Notes: generated by a model not told the origin, from the sequence alone. A DNA stretch of 64,000 bases from Pseudomonas sp. (GCA_007713455.1 VMRT01000002.1:248001-312000); one strand, 5' to 3'; shown: positions 21,245 to 30,546, numbered from the stretch's first letter. Numbers and translations: made by a program.

Positions 21245-21374
21245 CCGCCTCGTTCGAGCGGAGAGTCGAGAGCATCCAGCTGAACCGGCTCGCCTCGGTG
21301 CTGGAAGTGGCGTGGATGCTGCATTGGCTGTCGAATCGTCGGTTTTTCGTCGCCGGCCCTATGAGGTGAGTTCC

Positions 21375-21989
21375 ATGCGATTTCTGTTACTGGCAGTGCC
21401 TGGCTTGCTTGCATTGCTCATGCTTTCTGGCTGCATGAAGGTCAGCGACATGGCGGAGGGTACCCGTTATCACCTTCGCGATGCTGGAATTCTGGATCAC
21501 AGCGAGACCCGTCGTTCCAACTCCTGGCGCCTGCAGCCGGACTCATTCATCTATATCGCGCAGGGACATTTCGTGCCGCCCGGAGACGCATACCCGCGGC
21601 CGAACGTCGTGGCCGAAGAGGCCTTCAGCGGGTTTGTCGAGTACTTCCCAATGGTTCGTCGAGCACGTGGCCCGCTCGGGCTTGAGGAGGCAATGGCCGA
21701 AGCGTCGGCAATGGGCGCGCATTATCTGCTGTATCTGCGGTTTGCCGCGGCTGATGATCGCATCGGCAGTTTCGACGAGCTGAACGATCAGCGCGCACTG
21801 GATCGCCTTGGTGTCGATTCCGGCGTGGTGCAGTTGATGCTGGTGGAGACCGGAACTCGCTATCTGGTCGATACCGCTCGCATTCGTAATCGTGGTGGCG
21901 TGCTCGGCATCTACGATGCAAAGCCGGAGCAACTCTTGCGTCCGCCACTACAGGACTATGCTCGTCGGTTGTTGGGCCTGTCACGTTGA
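21375..21989 (+). CDS. DUF4823-type lipoprotein
   Basis: Predicted lipoprotein of 204 residues. The signal peptide ends in the lipobox LLMLSGC, with Met at +2, so outer-membrane sorting is likely. The remainder is a single soluble domain with a conserved YFPMVRRA and HYLLYLRF pattern typical of this uncharacterised Pseudomonas family. The ATG at 21375 follows GAGGTGAG; the long frame from 21150 overlaps the previous gene. Function is unknown. Confidence 0.75.
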   Translation: MRFLLLAVPGLLALLMLSGCMKVSDMAEGTRYHLRDAGILDHSETRRSNSWRLQPDSFIYIAQGHFVPPGDAYPRPNVVAEEAFSGFVEYFPMVRRARGPLGLEEAMAEASAMGAHYLLYLRFAAADDRIGSFDELNDQRALDRLGVDSGVVQLMLVETGTRYLVDTARIRNRGGVLGIYDAKPEQLLRPPLQDYARRLLGLSR

Positions 21990-22044
21990 GCGATGTGGCA
22001 GTATCGGGAACAGGCGTTTACCTCATTCAATCGAGGAGGACCGA

Positions 22045-22611
22045 ATGACCGATACAGGCAAGGCTGGGGATCTGCTGGCGCAGCTGTCCGCTGGCGGGAA
22101 GAAAGGGTTGCCGCCGGTGCATCTGTGGAACCCTCCGTTCTGTGGCGATCTGGACATGCGCATCGCGCGCGACGGGACCTGGCACTATCAGGGTTCGCCG
22201 ATCGGGCGACCGGCAATGGTGCGTTTGTTTTCCACGGTGATTCGCCGCGACGGCGACGACTACTTCCTGGTGACACCGGTAGAGAAGGTCGGTATCCAGG
22301 TCGAAGATGCGCCTTTCGTTGCGGTCCGGCTGGAAGTCAGTGGCGACGGTGAGACGCAAAGCCTGCGCTTTATCACCAATGTCGAGGACGAGGTCGAGGC
22401 TGGTGAAGAGCACCCTTTGCGCGTTGTCTCCGACCCGCAAACGCAGGAGCCGGCGCCATATGTGCATGTGCGCGCCAACCTCGAGGCACTGATCCATCGC
22501 AATGTGTTTTATGAGCTTGTGGAGCTGGCGGTGCCCGGCAAGGTAGATGGCAAGGATTACCTCGGTGTGTGGAGTGGCGGGACGTTCTTCCCGATTGGCG
22601 CCGCTGAGTAG
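22045..22611 (+). CDS. DUF1285 family protein
   Basis: Cytoplasmic protein of 188 residues of unknown function. It contains the family segment [24 protein letters not shown], seen here in two adjacent parts, and [19 protein letters not shown]. Gene calls usually start at this ATG, which follows GAGGAGGA. It lies 55 bp after the lipoprotein gene and converges on ETF-ubiquinone oxidoreductase across a shared terminator. Confidence 0.8.
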   Translation: MTDTGKAGDLLAQLSAGGKKGLPPVHLWNPPFCGDLDMRIARDGTWHYQGSPIGRPAMVRLFSTVIRRDGDDYFLVTPVEKVGIQVEDAPFVAVRLEVSGDGETQSLRFITNVEDEVEAGEEHPLRVVSDPQTQEPAPYVHVRANLEALIHRNVFYELVELAVPGKVDGKDYLGVWSGGTFFPIGAAE

Positions 22612-22640
22612 TGCGCTGGCTGTTTCGTTACCCATGATCG

Positions 22641-22667
22641 AAAAAGGCTCCCGAGGGAGCCTTTTTT
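22641..22667. terminator. Bidirectional intrinsic terminator
   Basis: AAAAAGGCTCCC-gag-GGAGCCTTTTTT has a perfect stem flanked by A and T runs, so it can stop the DUF1285 gene on the plus strand and ETF-ubiquinone oxidoreductase on the minus strand. Confidence 0.9.
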
Positions 22668-22674
22668 GCTGGTC

Positions 22675-24330
22675 TTACATGTTGGGGTAGTTCGGCCCGC
22701 CGGTACCTTCGGGCGCGACCCAGGTGATGTTCTGCGCCGGGTCCTTGATGTCGCAGGTCTTGCAGTGCACGCAGTTCTGCGCGTTGATCTGGAAGCGCTT
22801 GCTGCCATCGTCGTTGCTTACGACCTCGTAAACGCCGGCCGGGCAGTAACGCTGTGCCGGCTCGTCGTACATCGGCAGGTTCTTTTCGATCGGAATGCTC
22901 GGGTCGGTCAGTTTCAAGTGAACCGGCTGCTCTTCCTCGTGGTTGGTGTTGGAGAGGAATACCGAGGAGAGCTTGTCGAAGCTCAGCTTGCCGTCCGGCT
23001 TGGGGTAGTCGATTTTCTTCGACTCTGCAGCCGTCTTGAGGCAGGCGTAGTCCGGCTTGGTGTCGTGCAGGGTGAAGGGGATCTTGCCACCGAAGATGTT
23101 CTGATCGATGAAGTTGAACGCGCCACCCTTGATTGCGCCCCACTTGTGAATGGCAGCGCCGAAGTTGCGGCTCTTGTATAGCTCGTCGTACAGCCAGCTG
23201 GACTTGAAGCCCTCTTCGTACGCGGTCAGCTCGTCGCCACCTTCGCGTCCGGCCAGCAGTGCGTCCGCAGCGGCTTCGGCCGCCAGCATGCCGGACTTCA
23301 TCGCCGTGTGGCTGCCCTTGATCTTGGCGAAGTTCAGGGTGCCGGCGTCGCAGCCGATCAGTGCGCCGCCGTTGAATACCATCTTCGGCAGGCAGTTGAT
23401 GCCGCCCTTGGCGATCGCACGTGCGCCATAGGAAACGCGCTTGCCGCCTTCCAGGTACTGCTTGATCACTGGATGGTGCTTGTAGCGCTGGAATTCGTCG
23501 AACGGCGACAGATACGGGTTGCTGTACGACAGGTCGACGATCAGGCCGACGACCACCTGATTGTTTTCCAGGTGATAAAGGAAGGAACCGCCGGTGTTTT
23601 CGTCGTTCAGCGGCCAGCCCGCGGTGTGTACCACCAGGCCCTGCTCGTGCTTGGCCGGGTCGATGTCCCACAGTTCCTTGATGCCGATAGCGTAGTGCTG
23701 CGGGTCGACGTTTGCGTTGAGCTGGAAGCGGTTGATCAGCTGCTTGCCGATATGACCGCGGCAGCCTTCGGCGAACAGCGTGTACTTGGCGCGCAGCTCC
23801 ATGCCTGGCGTGTACATGCCTTCCTTCGGATTGCCTTCGCGGTCGACGCCAAGGTCACCGGTGACGATACCGCGCACGACGCCGTTCTCGTCGATCAGCG
23901 CTTCCTGAGCGGCGAAGCCTGGGTAGATCTCGACACCCAGGTTCTCGGCCTGCTGGGCCAGCCAGCGGCACAGGTTGCCGAGGGAAATGATGTAGTTGCC
24001 TTCGTTGTGCATGGTCTTGGGGACCAGTGCATTGGGTAGCTTGCTGGCGGCTTCGGCGGTCTTGAGCAGGTAGATGTCGTCACGCTTGACCGGCGTATTG
24101 AGCGGGGCGCCGAGCTCTTTCCAGTCAGGGAACAGCTCATTCAGTGCGCGCGGCTCGAAGACTGCGCCGGATAGAATATGGGCGCCTACTTCGGAGCCTT
24201 TCTCAACGACGCATACACTGATTTCCTGACCAGCGTCGGCGGCTTTCTGCTTCAGGCGGCAGGCTGCGGATAGGCCTGCAGGGCCGGCGCCGACGATGAC
24301 AACGTCGAATTCCATGTATTCGCGTTCCAT
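22675..24330 (-). CDS. etfQO: Electron transfer flavoprotein-ubiquinone oxidoreductase
   Basis: Membrane-associated enzyme passing electrons from reduced ETF (from fatty-acid and amino-acid oxidation) to ubiquinone. The 551-residue protein has the FAD motif VGAGPAGLSAACRL near the N-terminus, a central quinone-binding region, and the C-terminal 4Fe-4S ligands in CPAGVYEV and NCVHCKTCDIKDP. It is divergent from etfBA, its electron donor, with an apparently shared operator between them. Confidence 0.96.
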   Translation of the reverse strand: MEREYMEFDVVIVGAGPAGLSAACRLKQKAADAGQEISVCVVEKGSEVGAHILSGAVFEPRALNELFPDWKELGAPLNTPVKRDDIYLLKTAEAASKLPNALVPKTMHNEGNYIISLGNLCRWLAQQAENLGVEIYPGFAAQEALIDENGVVRGIVTGDLGVDREGNPKEGMYTPGMELRAKYTLFAEGCRGHIGKQLINRFQLNANVDPQHYAIGIKELWDIDPAKHEQGLVVHTAGWPLNDENTGGSFLYHLENNQVVVGLIVDLSYSNPYLSPFDEFQRYKHHPVIKQYLEGGKRVSYGARAIAKGGINCLPKMVFNGGALIGCDAGTLNFAKIKGSHTAMKSGMLAAEAAADALLAGREGGDELTAYEEGFKSSWLYDELYKSRNFGAAIHKWGAIKGGAFNFIDQNIFGGKIPFTLHDTKPDYACLKTAAESKKIDYPKPDGKLSFDKLSSVFLSNTNHEEEQPVHLKLTDPSIPIEKNLPMYDEPAQRYCPAGVYEVVSNDDGSKRFQINAQNCVHCKTCDIKDPAQNITWVAPEGTGGPNYPNM

Positions 24331-24412
24331 TGGGCTTTCTCCTACTCAGGGCTTGGTTGTTATATAAGTGGTGGAGGGCTGTGATCGGTCCCTGACCGAG
24401 CCGGGCCGGCGC

Positions 24413-24441
24413 ATTATATATAGACGCTCGAATCGGTCCAA
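24413..24441 (-). promoter_or_regulatory. Sigma-70 promoter of ETF-ubiquinone oxidoreductase
   Basis: On the minus strand TTGGAC (24441-24436), 17-bp spacer, perfect TATAAT (24418-24413). The expected start is near 24406. The operator-like site at 24443-24457 abuts its -35. Confidence 0.7.
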
Positions 24442-24442
24442 T

Positions 24443-24457
24443 ACAAACGTTTGTTTG
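24443..24457. promoter_or_regulatory. PsrA-like operator between the two etf units
   Basis: CAAAC-GTTT-GTTTG (24444-24457) fits the published PsrA consensus (C/G)AAAC-N2-4-GTTTG(C/G); the overlapping ACAAACGTTTGT (24443-24454) is a perfect 12-bp palindrome. PsrA is a TetR-type repressor relieved by long-chain fatty acids. The site overlaps the -35 of etfB and abuts the -35 of the divergent gene, so one protein could control both. Confidence 0.65.
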
Positions 24458-24481
24458 AATTTTCTGGAAGCCTGTTAGAAT
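24454..24481 (+). promoter_or_regulatory. Sigma-70 promoter of etfBA
   Basis: TTTGAA (24454-24459), 16-bp spacer, TAGAAT (24476-24481); expected start near 24488. The leader would be about 170 nt and includes a hairpin (GACGGGTCA with TGACCCCGTC, 24502-24530, one bulge). Apart from these sites I see nothing else in the 330-bp intergenic region 24331-24660. Confidence 0.7.
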
Positions 24482-24660
24482 CGCCCGAACCGCGTCGTTA
24501 TGACGGGTCATATGCGTTGTTGACCCCGTCCGCGGCCTGCGGTCAAGATACGGACGGTTTGCACTCGCCGAACAGGGCAGCGGCTATCAAAACCCAAGCC
24601 ACGAGCAAGGCTCGGTTCGCCTCGGCGGAATTCTATTCACCGGAGAGTAACGAGGAATCC

Positions 24661-25410
24661 ATGAAGGTTCTTGTAGCTGTCAAACGAGTGGTCGATTACA
24701 ACGTCAAGGTTCGCGTCAAGGCGGACAATTCGGGCGTTGACCTCGCCAACGTCAAGATGTCGATGAACCCCTTCTGCGAAATTGCCGTGGAAGAAGCCGT
24801 ACGCCTGAAAGAGAAGGGCGTGGCGAGCGAAATCGTTGTCGTCTCCATCGGTCCGACCGCTGCTCAGGAGCAGCTGCGCACCGCGCTGGCGCTGGGCGCC
24901 GACCGCGCCGTGCTGGTCGAGTCCAACGACGAACTGAACTCCCTTGCGGTCGCCAAGCTGCTCAAGGCCGTGGTCGACAAGGAGCAGCCGCAGCTGGTCA
25001 TTCTCGGCAAGCAGGCGATCGACAGCGACAACAACCAGACCGGGCAGATGCTCGGTGCACTGACTGGCTATGCCCAGGGCACCTTCGCCTCCAAGGTGGA
25101 AGTGGCTGGCGACAAGGTCAACGTGACCCGCGAAATCGACGGCGGCCTGCAGACCGTCGCGCTCAGCCTGCCGGCGATCGTCACCACCGACCTGCGTCTG
25201 AACGAGCCGCGCTACGCGTCGCTGCCGAACATCATGAAGGCCAAGAAGAAGCCGCTGGAGACGCTGACCCCGGATGCACTGGGCGTCACCACCACGTCTA
25301 CCGTGAAGACCCTGAAAGTCGAAGCGCCGGCTGCTCGCAGCGCCGGTATCAAGGTCAAGTCCGTGGCTGAACTGGTCGAGAAACTGAAGAACGAGGCGAA
25401 GGTAATCTAA
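24661..25410 (+). CDS. etfB: Electron transfer flavoprotein beta subunit
   Basis: Beta subunit (249 residues) of the soluble ETF heterodimer that collects electrons from acyl-CoA and other dehydrogenases. It starts [17 protein letters not shown] and contains the recognition region near [15 protein letters not shown] and the AMP-binding [15 protein letters not shown]. The ATG at 24661 follows gaggaa; the longer frame from 24451 covers the promoter. It abuts etfA with no gap. Confidence 0.97.
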   Translation: MKVLVAVKRVVDYNVKVRVKADNSGVDLANVKMSMNPFCEIAVEEAVRLKEKGVASEIVVVSIGPTAAQEQLRTALALGADRAVLVESNDELNSLAVAKLLKAVVDKEQPQLVILGKQAIDSDNNQTGQMLGALTGYAQGTFASKVEVAGDKVNVTREIDGGLQTVALSLPAIVTTDLRLNEPRYASLPNIMKAKKKPLETLTPDALGVTTTSTVKTLKVEAPAARSAGIKVKSVAELVEKLKNEAKVI

Positions 25411-26340
25411 ATGACTATCCTAGTTATCGCTGAACACAATAATGCCGTCCTCGCGGCCGCTACCCTGAACACCGTTGCCGCCGCGAAGGCCATCGGTGGC
25501 GACATCCACGTACTGGTAGCCGGCAGTGGCTGCGGTGCCATCGGTGAAGCAGCCGCGCAGATCGAAGGCGTGGCCAAGGTACTGGTCGCTGACGACGCGG
25601 CTTACGCCAATCAGCTGCCGGAAAACGTCGCGCCGCTGATCGCCGACCTGGCGAAGAACTACAGCCACGTGCTGGCTGCAGCGACCACCAACGGCAAGAA
25701 CTTCCTGCCGCGCGTTGCTGCTCAACTGGATGTCGATCAGATCTCCGAGATCATCGCCGTTGAAAGCGCCGATACCTTCAAGCGCCCGATCTATGCCGGT
25801 AACGCCATCGCTACCGTGCAGTCCAGCGCTGCCATCAAGGTCATCACCGTGCGTGCCACCGGCTTCGATGCCGTGAATGCCACCGGTGGTTCGGCTGCGG
25901 TCGAGCAGATCTCAGGCGCTGGCGATGCTGGCAAGTCGGCTTTCGTTGGCGAAGAGCTGGCCAAGTCGGATCGCCCCGAGCTGACCGCTGCCAAGATCGT
26001 CGTTTCCGGCGGTCGCGGCATGCAAAACGGTGACAACTTCAAGCACCTGTACTCGCTGGCCGACAAGCTCGGCGCGGCTGTTGGTGCCTCCCGTGCCGCG
26101 GTCGATGCCGGCTTCGTGCCCAACGATATGCAGGTCGGCCAGACCGGCAAGATCGTTGCACCGCAGCTGTACATCGCGGTGGGTATCTCCGGTGCCATCC
26201 AGCACCTGGCAGGCATGAAGGACTCCAAGGTGATCGTCGCGATCAACAAGGACGAGGAAGCCCCGATCTTCCAGGTCGCTGACTACGGCCTGGTGGGCGA
26301 TCTGTTCGAGATCGTGCCGGAGCTGGAAAAGCTCGTCTGA
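25411..26340 (+). CDS. etfA: Electron transfer flavoprotein alpha subunit
   Basis: Alpha subunit (309 residues) carrying most FAD contacts. The C-terminal FAD region includes [30 protein letters not shown] and [23 protein letters not shown]. It starts directly after the etfB stop, so the pair is translated together, and a strong terminator follows. Confidence 0.97.
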   Translation: MTILVIAEHNNAVLAAATLNTVAAAKAIGGDIHVLVAGSGCGAIGEAAAQIEGVAKVLVADDAAYANQLPENVAPLIADLAKNYSHVLAAATTNGKNFLPRVAAQLDVDQISEIIAVESADTFKRPIYAGNAIATVQSSAAIKVITVRATGFDAVNATGGSAAVEQISGAGDAGKSAFVGEELAKSDRPELTAAKIVVSGGRGMQNGDNFKHLYSLADKLGAAVGASRAAVDAGFVPNDMQVGQTGKIVAPQLYIAVGISGAIQHLAGMKDSKVIVAINKDEEAPIFQVADYGLVGDLFEIVPELEKLV

Positions 26341-26359
26341 AGCTGATTGCTGTTGAAGA

Positions 26360-26384
26360 AACCCGCTCATGTAGCGGGTTTTTT
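26360..26384 (+). terminator. Intrinsic terminator after etfA
   Basis: AACCCGCT-catgt-AGCGGGTT followed by TTTT closes the etfBA unit. Confidence 0.9.
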
Positions 26385-26466
26385 CATGGGCGATCGGCGG
26401 GTTCGCCGGTGTACCATCGGCGAACTTCGATCAGCATCAGTTAACTCGCGCAATAAGGGGATCTTC

Positions 26467-27291
26467 ATGCGTTTCGCTTTTCCGTTGAAATTGGCCATGG
26501 TCGCGCTGGTGTTGGCAACGCCATTCACGGCAGCGGCAGCGGGGAAGTGCGACCGTCTGGTGGCGACTGGCGCAGCGGACAACCCTCCCTTTCTCTGGCG
26601 CGATCCGCAGAACCCCAAGCGTCTGATCGGGGCCAATGCGGACCTGCTCGGGCAGATCGCCGACTCGCTCGATCTGAAACTGGACCTGCTTTACACCGGT
26701 GACCGAACCAAAGCGCTCGAAGAGGTGCGCAGTGGTCGGGTCGATGTACTGGCCGATGCGACTCTGACGGTGCAGCGGCTCGAAGAACTGGATTTCGTCC
26801 ACCCGGCCATCCTGCAATTGCAGACCGTCGCCTGGGTACGCAATGAGCCCGGCTTCTGCTATGCCAGCCGTGAAGATCTGGGAGGCCACGCCGGCTTGAT
26901 CGCTGGCACCAGCCGCTTCGGTAGCGAGTTCGACGCCTTCGCGAAAAAACACCTGCAATTGCAGCCGGTCGCCGACCTCGCTCAGGGGCTGAAGCGGATC
27001 GTGGCGGGCAATGGCGACTACTTGCTGCATGAGCGGTACAGTGCAGTCGCGGCGGCTGATGCATTGGGGCTGCTGGACAAGGTGCAGCGTCTCGAACCTC
27101 CAGTGGTAGGCCAGGATATGCACCTGGCCATTTCTCACGACTCGGCCTGCAATGATCCCTGGCTGCGCGGACAACTGGCGCGGAAGATGACAGAATTGCG
27201 CGCCGCCGGTGTGCCCGAGCAACTGGTGGCGCACAATCTGACCGTCTGGAAGAACCAGCAGTCAGAGCGGGCAAAGGCTTCGAAAAAGTAG
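26467..27291 (+). CDS. Periplasmic solute-binding-like protein (SBP_bac_3)
   Basis: Exported protein of 274 residues with a signal peptide (about residues 1-25, ending near TAAAAG) and one class 3 solute-binding domain, with segments such as NADLLGQIADSLDLKLDLLYTG and VDVLADATLTVQR. No ABC permease or ATPase is nearby; it is followed nine bases later by a lipoprotein gene and then an OmpA gene. It may therefore sense or scavenge rather than serve a transporter; this is inference. The ligand is not predictable. A longer frame from 26347 crosses the etfA terminator and is rejected. Confidence 0.75.
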   Translation: MRFAFPLKLAMVALVLATPFTAAAAGKCDRLVATGAADNPPFLWRDPQNPKRLIGANADLLGQIADSLDLKLDLLYTGDRTKALEEVRSGRVDVLADATLTVQRLEELDFVHPAILQLQTVAWVRNEPGFCYASREDLGGHAGLIAGTSRFGSEFDAFAKKHLQLQPVADLAQGLKRIVAGNGDYLLHERYSAVAAADALGLLDKVQRLEPPVVGQDMHLAISHDSACNDPWLRGQLARKMTELRAAGVPEQLVAHNLTVWKNQQSERAKASKK

Positions 27292-27299
27292 GACTCGCC

Positions 27300-27656
27300 G
27301 TGTTGAAACGACTTCTCGCCAGCCCATTTCTGGTCCTGGTTTTCCTGACTGGCTGTGCCAGTGACCCTGTTCCGACAGAACAATTGCGTTTGACCGCACA
27401 GGCCGTAGCCCAGGCGCGCTCCGTAGGCGCAACCGATGCGTACGAGGAACTCGTGCTGGCCGAAAGCAAGTTGAGCAAGGCCCAGGCGGCACTCGAGGCG
27501 GGTGATAATCGCGAAGCTCGGCTGTTGGCCGAGCAGGCAGAGCTGGATGCGCGTCTGGCGGAGAGCAGGGTTCTGAAGGACAAGCGCGAGGCCCAGATCG
27601 ACGATCTGAATCGTCGCATTCAGCGGCTACGGCAGTTGCTGGGGGAGGCCAGGTGA
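27300..27656 (+). CDS. DUF4398-type lipoprotein
   Basis: Predicted outer-membrane lipoprotein of 118 residues starting at a GTG. The lipobox is VFLTGC with Ala at +2. The mature part is one long helix-forming, Ala/Glu/Arg-rich segment (ALEAGDNREARLLAEQAELDARLAESR), typical of DUF4398 proteins. It overlaps the OmpA-lipoprotein gene by four bases. Function is unknown; coiled-coil packing with its neighbour is plausible. Confidence 0.75.
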   Translation: MLKRLLASPFLVLVFLTGCASDPVPTEQLRLTAQAVAQARSVGATDAYEELVLAESKLSKAQAALEAGDNREARLLAEQAELDARLAESRVLKDKREAQIDDLNRRIQRLRQLLGEAR

Positions 27657-28450
27657 GAAGTGCGTTCGCGATAGCCCTGGCTGGGCTGATACTGGCTGGT
27701 TGCTCGACGTCGCAGACCGAGCTCGAATTGAAACGCGCATCTGCCGCGCTGCAACGCATTCAGGCGGACAGCATGGTCCAGCGCAGCGCGCCGAAGGATA
27801 TTCAGCGTGCGCTCGAAACGCAGCAACGCGCCGAGCGTTTCAACCAGTACTGGGGGGGCGCCGCCGACGCCCGGCATTACGCATACCTGAGTCAGCGCTA
27901 CAGCGAAATCGCCGCGCAGCAGGGTGAGCTGCTGCAGCATCAGGAACAGGTCGCACGCCTGGAGATGGAGCGCGACCGGCTGCGGCGCATGCTGCAGGAC
28001 GCCAGGTTGATGACCGCCGAGCAACAGGGTCGCTGGCTGGAAGACCAGATGATGAGCCTGGCTGCCAGCGAAACCGATCGCGGCATGGTCATGACGCTGG
28101 GCGACGTGCTGTTTCGTGCCGGCAGTGCCGACCTCAGCCACACGGCCAATCGCACCTTGCTCAAGCTGGTGCATTTCCTCCAGCTCAATCCGCAGCGCAA
28201 GATTCGCATCGAGGGATACAGCGACAGCCGCGGCGATGCCCAGGAGAATCTCGCGCTGTCACAGGCGCGGGCGCAAACGGTGGCGGATCTGCTGATCAAT
28301 CTTGGCGTCGCTGCCGAGCGGGTAGAGGTGCGCGGCTATGGTGAGCGCTTTCCGTTGGCCGAGAACGCCTCGGCACGCGGTCGCGCGCAGAACCGTCGCG
28401 TTGAGATCCTGTTCTCCGACGCGGAAGGCAATCTCGGTCCCGACCGTTAG
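27653..28450 (+). CDS. OmpA-family lipoprotein with N-terminal coiled coil
   Basis: Predicted peptidoglycan-binding lipoprotein of 265 residues starting at a GTG. The lipobox is LILAGC with Ser at +2. Residues 20-130 form a DUF4398-like helical stretch and residues about 140-255 an OmpA C-terminal domain (DVLFRAGSADLS, IRIEGYSDSRGDAQENLALSQARA, RGYGERFPLAEN, RAQNRRVEI), which holds the peptidoglycan-binding Asp and Arg. It is translationally coupled to the preceding lipoprotein gene. Confidence 0.85.
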   Translation: MRSAFAIALAGLILAGCSTSQTELELKRASAALQRIQADSMVQRSAPKDIQRALETQQRAERFNQYWGGAADARHYAYLSQRYSEIAAQQGELLQHQEQVARLEMERDRLRRMLQDARLMTAEQQGRWLEDQMMSLAASETDRGMVMTLGDVLFRAGSADLSHTANRTLLKLVHFLQLNPQRKIRIEGYSDSRGDAQENLALSQARAQTVADLLINLGVAAERVEVRGYGERFPLAENASARGRAQNRRVEILFSDAEGNLGPDR

Positions 28451-28494
28451 TCGCGCGGCCATCTGAGCAGACTGTTTCGCCTAGACGTGACCTA

Positions 28495-28537
28495 ACTGTA
28501 TTGGTCTGGGTCTCCAGCAGTGCGCTACTGTTACGGT
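28495..28537. promoter_or_regulatory. Direct repeats before the MocR gene, possible operator
   Basis: ACTGTATTGGT (28495-28505) and ACTGTTACGGT (28527-28537) match at 8 of 11 positions and are 32 bp apart, about three helical turns, on the same face of DNA. MocR-type regulators often bind direct repeats in front of their own gene. A weaker partial copy (ACTGTTTCGC) lies at 28471-28480. Confidence 0.4.
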
Positions 28538-28560
28538 TCAGTTGGCAGGAGACCGGCGAG

Positions 28561-29991
28561 ATGACCAATCTGTTGCTCTATCAGCGCATTGCCCAGCAGC
28601 TTGCCGAAGATATTCGGCGCGGCGTATATCGCCCCGGTGAGCGCGTGCCGTCGGTACGCAAGATGAGCCGACAGCTGAGTGTCAGCCACGCCACGGTGTT
28701 GCAGGCGTACGCCAATCTCGAAGATCAGGGCATGATCCGTGCGCGCCCGCAGTCCGGCTTCTACGTCCACCAGACGCCCGTACTCACTGCGCCGACCCCG
28801 GATATTGCCCAGGTCGAGCGGCCGAAACTGGTCACCCGCAGCAGCATCATCAATCAGGTGCTCAGCGAGTCGCGCCGCGAGGGGCTGATTCCGCTGGGGG
28901 CGGCCGTGCCGCATGTGGATTACCTACCGGTGCGGGCGCTGCACCAGCAGCTGGCGAAGGTCACGCGGTTTCACAGCCCGCGGGCATTCAGCTACATGTT
29001 CAGCCCGGGCTACGAGCCGCTGCGCCGTCAGGTGGCGATTCGCATGCGCGATGCCGGTGTGGTGGTGGATTCGAGCGAGATCGTCATCACCCACGGCTGC
29101 GTTGACGCGCTGCAGATGTCACTGCGGGTCCTGACCAAGCCGGGCGATCTCATCGCCGCCGAGTCGCCGACCTATTACGGCTTGCTGCAACTGGCCGATC
29201 TGCTCGGTCTGAAGGTTATCGAGATACCCAGCGACCCGGATACCGGAATGAGCCTTGAGGCGCTGCAGCTTGCTGCAGGGCAGTGGCCGATCAAGGCGCT
29301 GGTGCTGACCGCGCGCCTGAGCAATCCGCTGGGCGTGAGCATGCCTGACCACCGCCAGAAGCAGCTGCTGAGCCTGGCGGCGCGTTTTGACATCCAGATC
29401 GTCGAGGACGATATCTATGGCGAACTGATGTTCGACCAGGGCCAGTACAAGGCGCTCAAGTCCAATGATCGGGACGGCCGTGTCATCTACTGTTCCAGCT
29501 TTTCCAAGACGCTTTCGCCAGGGGTGCGGATCGGTTGGGTCATCGCCGGGCGCCATCAGGCCGAGATCGAACGCCTGCAGACCTTCAGCACCCATTCGGC
29601 GTGCAGCGTCACTCAGATGGGTGTGGCGGCTTATCTGGAGAACGGGGGGTACGATCGACACCTGCGTGCCATCCGCCAGGAGTACCGCAAGAATCTCAGC
29701 GCGTTTCAGCTGGCGGTACAGCGCTACTTCCCGGAAGGCACACAAATGACGCGCCCCAAGGGCAACTTCATCCTCTGGGTCAGCCTGCCGGTGCGGGTCA
29801 ATACCCAGGACCTGCACGTCAGGGCGCTGGAGCGGGGGATCAGCATCGCGCCGGGACTGATCTTCAGCAACACTGAACAATTCAACCACTGCATTCGTCT
29901 CAACTGTGGGCTGCCCTGGAATAACGAGACCGAGCGGGCGCTGCGGACACTCGGGCAGCTGGCTTCGGAACTGTGCCGGGATGCCCAGTAG
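28561..29991 (+). CDS. MocR-family GntR/aminotransferase transcriptional regulator
   Basis: Regulator of 476 residues fusing an N-terminal winged-helix GntR domain (about residues 1-70, RGVYRPGERVPSVRKMSRQLSVS) to a class I aminotransferase-like domain (about 115-470). The PLP-binding lysine position is in CSSFSKTLSPGVRIGWV and the Asp in IVEDDIYGELMF. Such proteins normally use PLP or amino-acid adducts as effectors rather than catalyse transamination. The ATG at 28561 follows caggagac. Targets are unknown; nearest candidates are itself and the following lipoprotein. Confidence 0.88.
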   Translation: MTNLLLYQRIAQQLAEDIRRGVYRPGERVPSVRKMSRQLSVSHATVLQAYANLEDQGMIRARPQSGFYVHQTPVLTAPTPDIAQVERPKLVTRSSIINQVLSESRREGLIPLGAAVPHVDYLPVRALHQQLAKVTRFHSPRAFSYMFSPGYEPLRRQVAIRMRDAGVVVDSSEIVITHGCVDALQMSLRVLTKPGDLIAAESPTYYGLLQLADLLGLKVIEIPSDPDTGMSLEALQLAAGQWPIKALVLTARLSNPLGVSMPDHRQKQLLSLAARFDIQIVEDDIYGELMFDQGQYKALKSNDRDGRVIYCSSFSKTLSPGVRIGWVIAGRHQAEIERLQTFSTHSACSVTQMGVAAYLENGGYDRHLRAIRQEYRKNLSAFQLAVQRYFPEGTQMTRPKGNFILWVSLPVRVNTQDLHVRALERGISIAPGLIFSNTEQFNHCIRLNCGLPWNNETERALRTLGQLASELCRDAQ

Positions 29992-30024
29992 CGCCCCAAA
30001 CCTGCCGCTGTAAGGAGCGATCGG

Positions 30025-30546
30025 ATGCGAAGGCCGCTGTTGTTATTGCTGTCGTTGGCCTTGCTGGGGGGATGCGGGGACGACGAATCGACCTCATCGC
30101 GTGCGCCCGCGCCGGTCGAGCAGCCCTCGGAACCGGAGAGTATCGTCGAGCAGGAAGAGGTGCCGCCTGATCTTGATATCGAGCTGGCGCCAATCGAAGA
30201 AACCTCCGATGCCGAGCCGCCGGAAGTGGAGATCAGCCTGCCCGAACCCGTTCCCGAGGTAGAGGCACCTGCCCCGGCGCCGCAGCCATCGACGGCCAAG
30301 CGCTCCACGCCGCCGCCAGCGAAGGTCGAACTGCCCGAGCCGGAACTCGATCTGCGCTTGCCCGAGGAACTGGTCGAGGAGCTGGCGCCAGGGCCGGGTG
30401 ATGAATCGATGCGGCTGTTACCGCCGCTTTTCGAGGGTGGCGGGCCGTCGCGATCGATGCAGATCGGCGGCCGGCTGATTTCCGGCGAGGCAGAAGACGA
30501 GGAGCTCATCGAGGGCGCGGAGATTCGCCTCGAATTCAAGCGCTGA
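30025..30546 (+). CDS. Hypothetical Pro/Glu-rich lipoprotein
   Basis: Predicted lipoprotein of 173 residues, family not recognised. The lipobox is ALLGGC with Gly at +2. The mature protein is low in complexity: about 100 residues rich in Pro, Glu, Val and Ala (EVEAPAPAPQPS, KVELPEPELDLRLPEELVEEL), probably disordered, ending in a short charged tail. It lies 33 bp after the MocR gene and converges on the GGDEF-EAL gene. Confidence 0.6.
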   Translation: MRRPLLLLLSLALLGGCGDDESTSSRAPAPVEQPSEPESIVEQEEVPPDLDIELAPIEETSDAEPPEVEISLPEPVPEVEAPAPAPQPSTAKRSTPPPAKVELPEPELDLRLPEELVEELAPGPGDESMRLLPPLFEGGGPSRSMQIGGRLISGEAEDEELIEGAEIRLEFKR

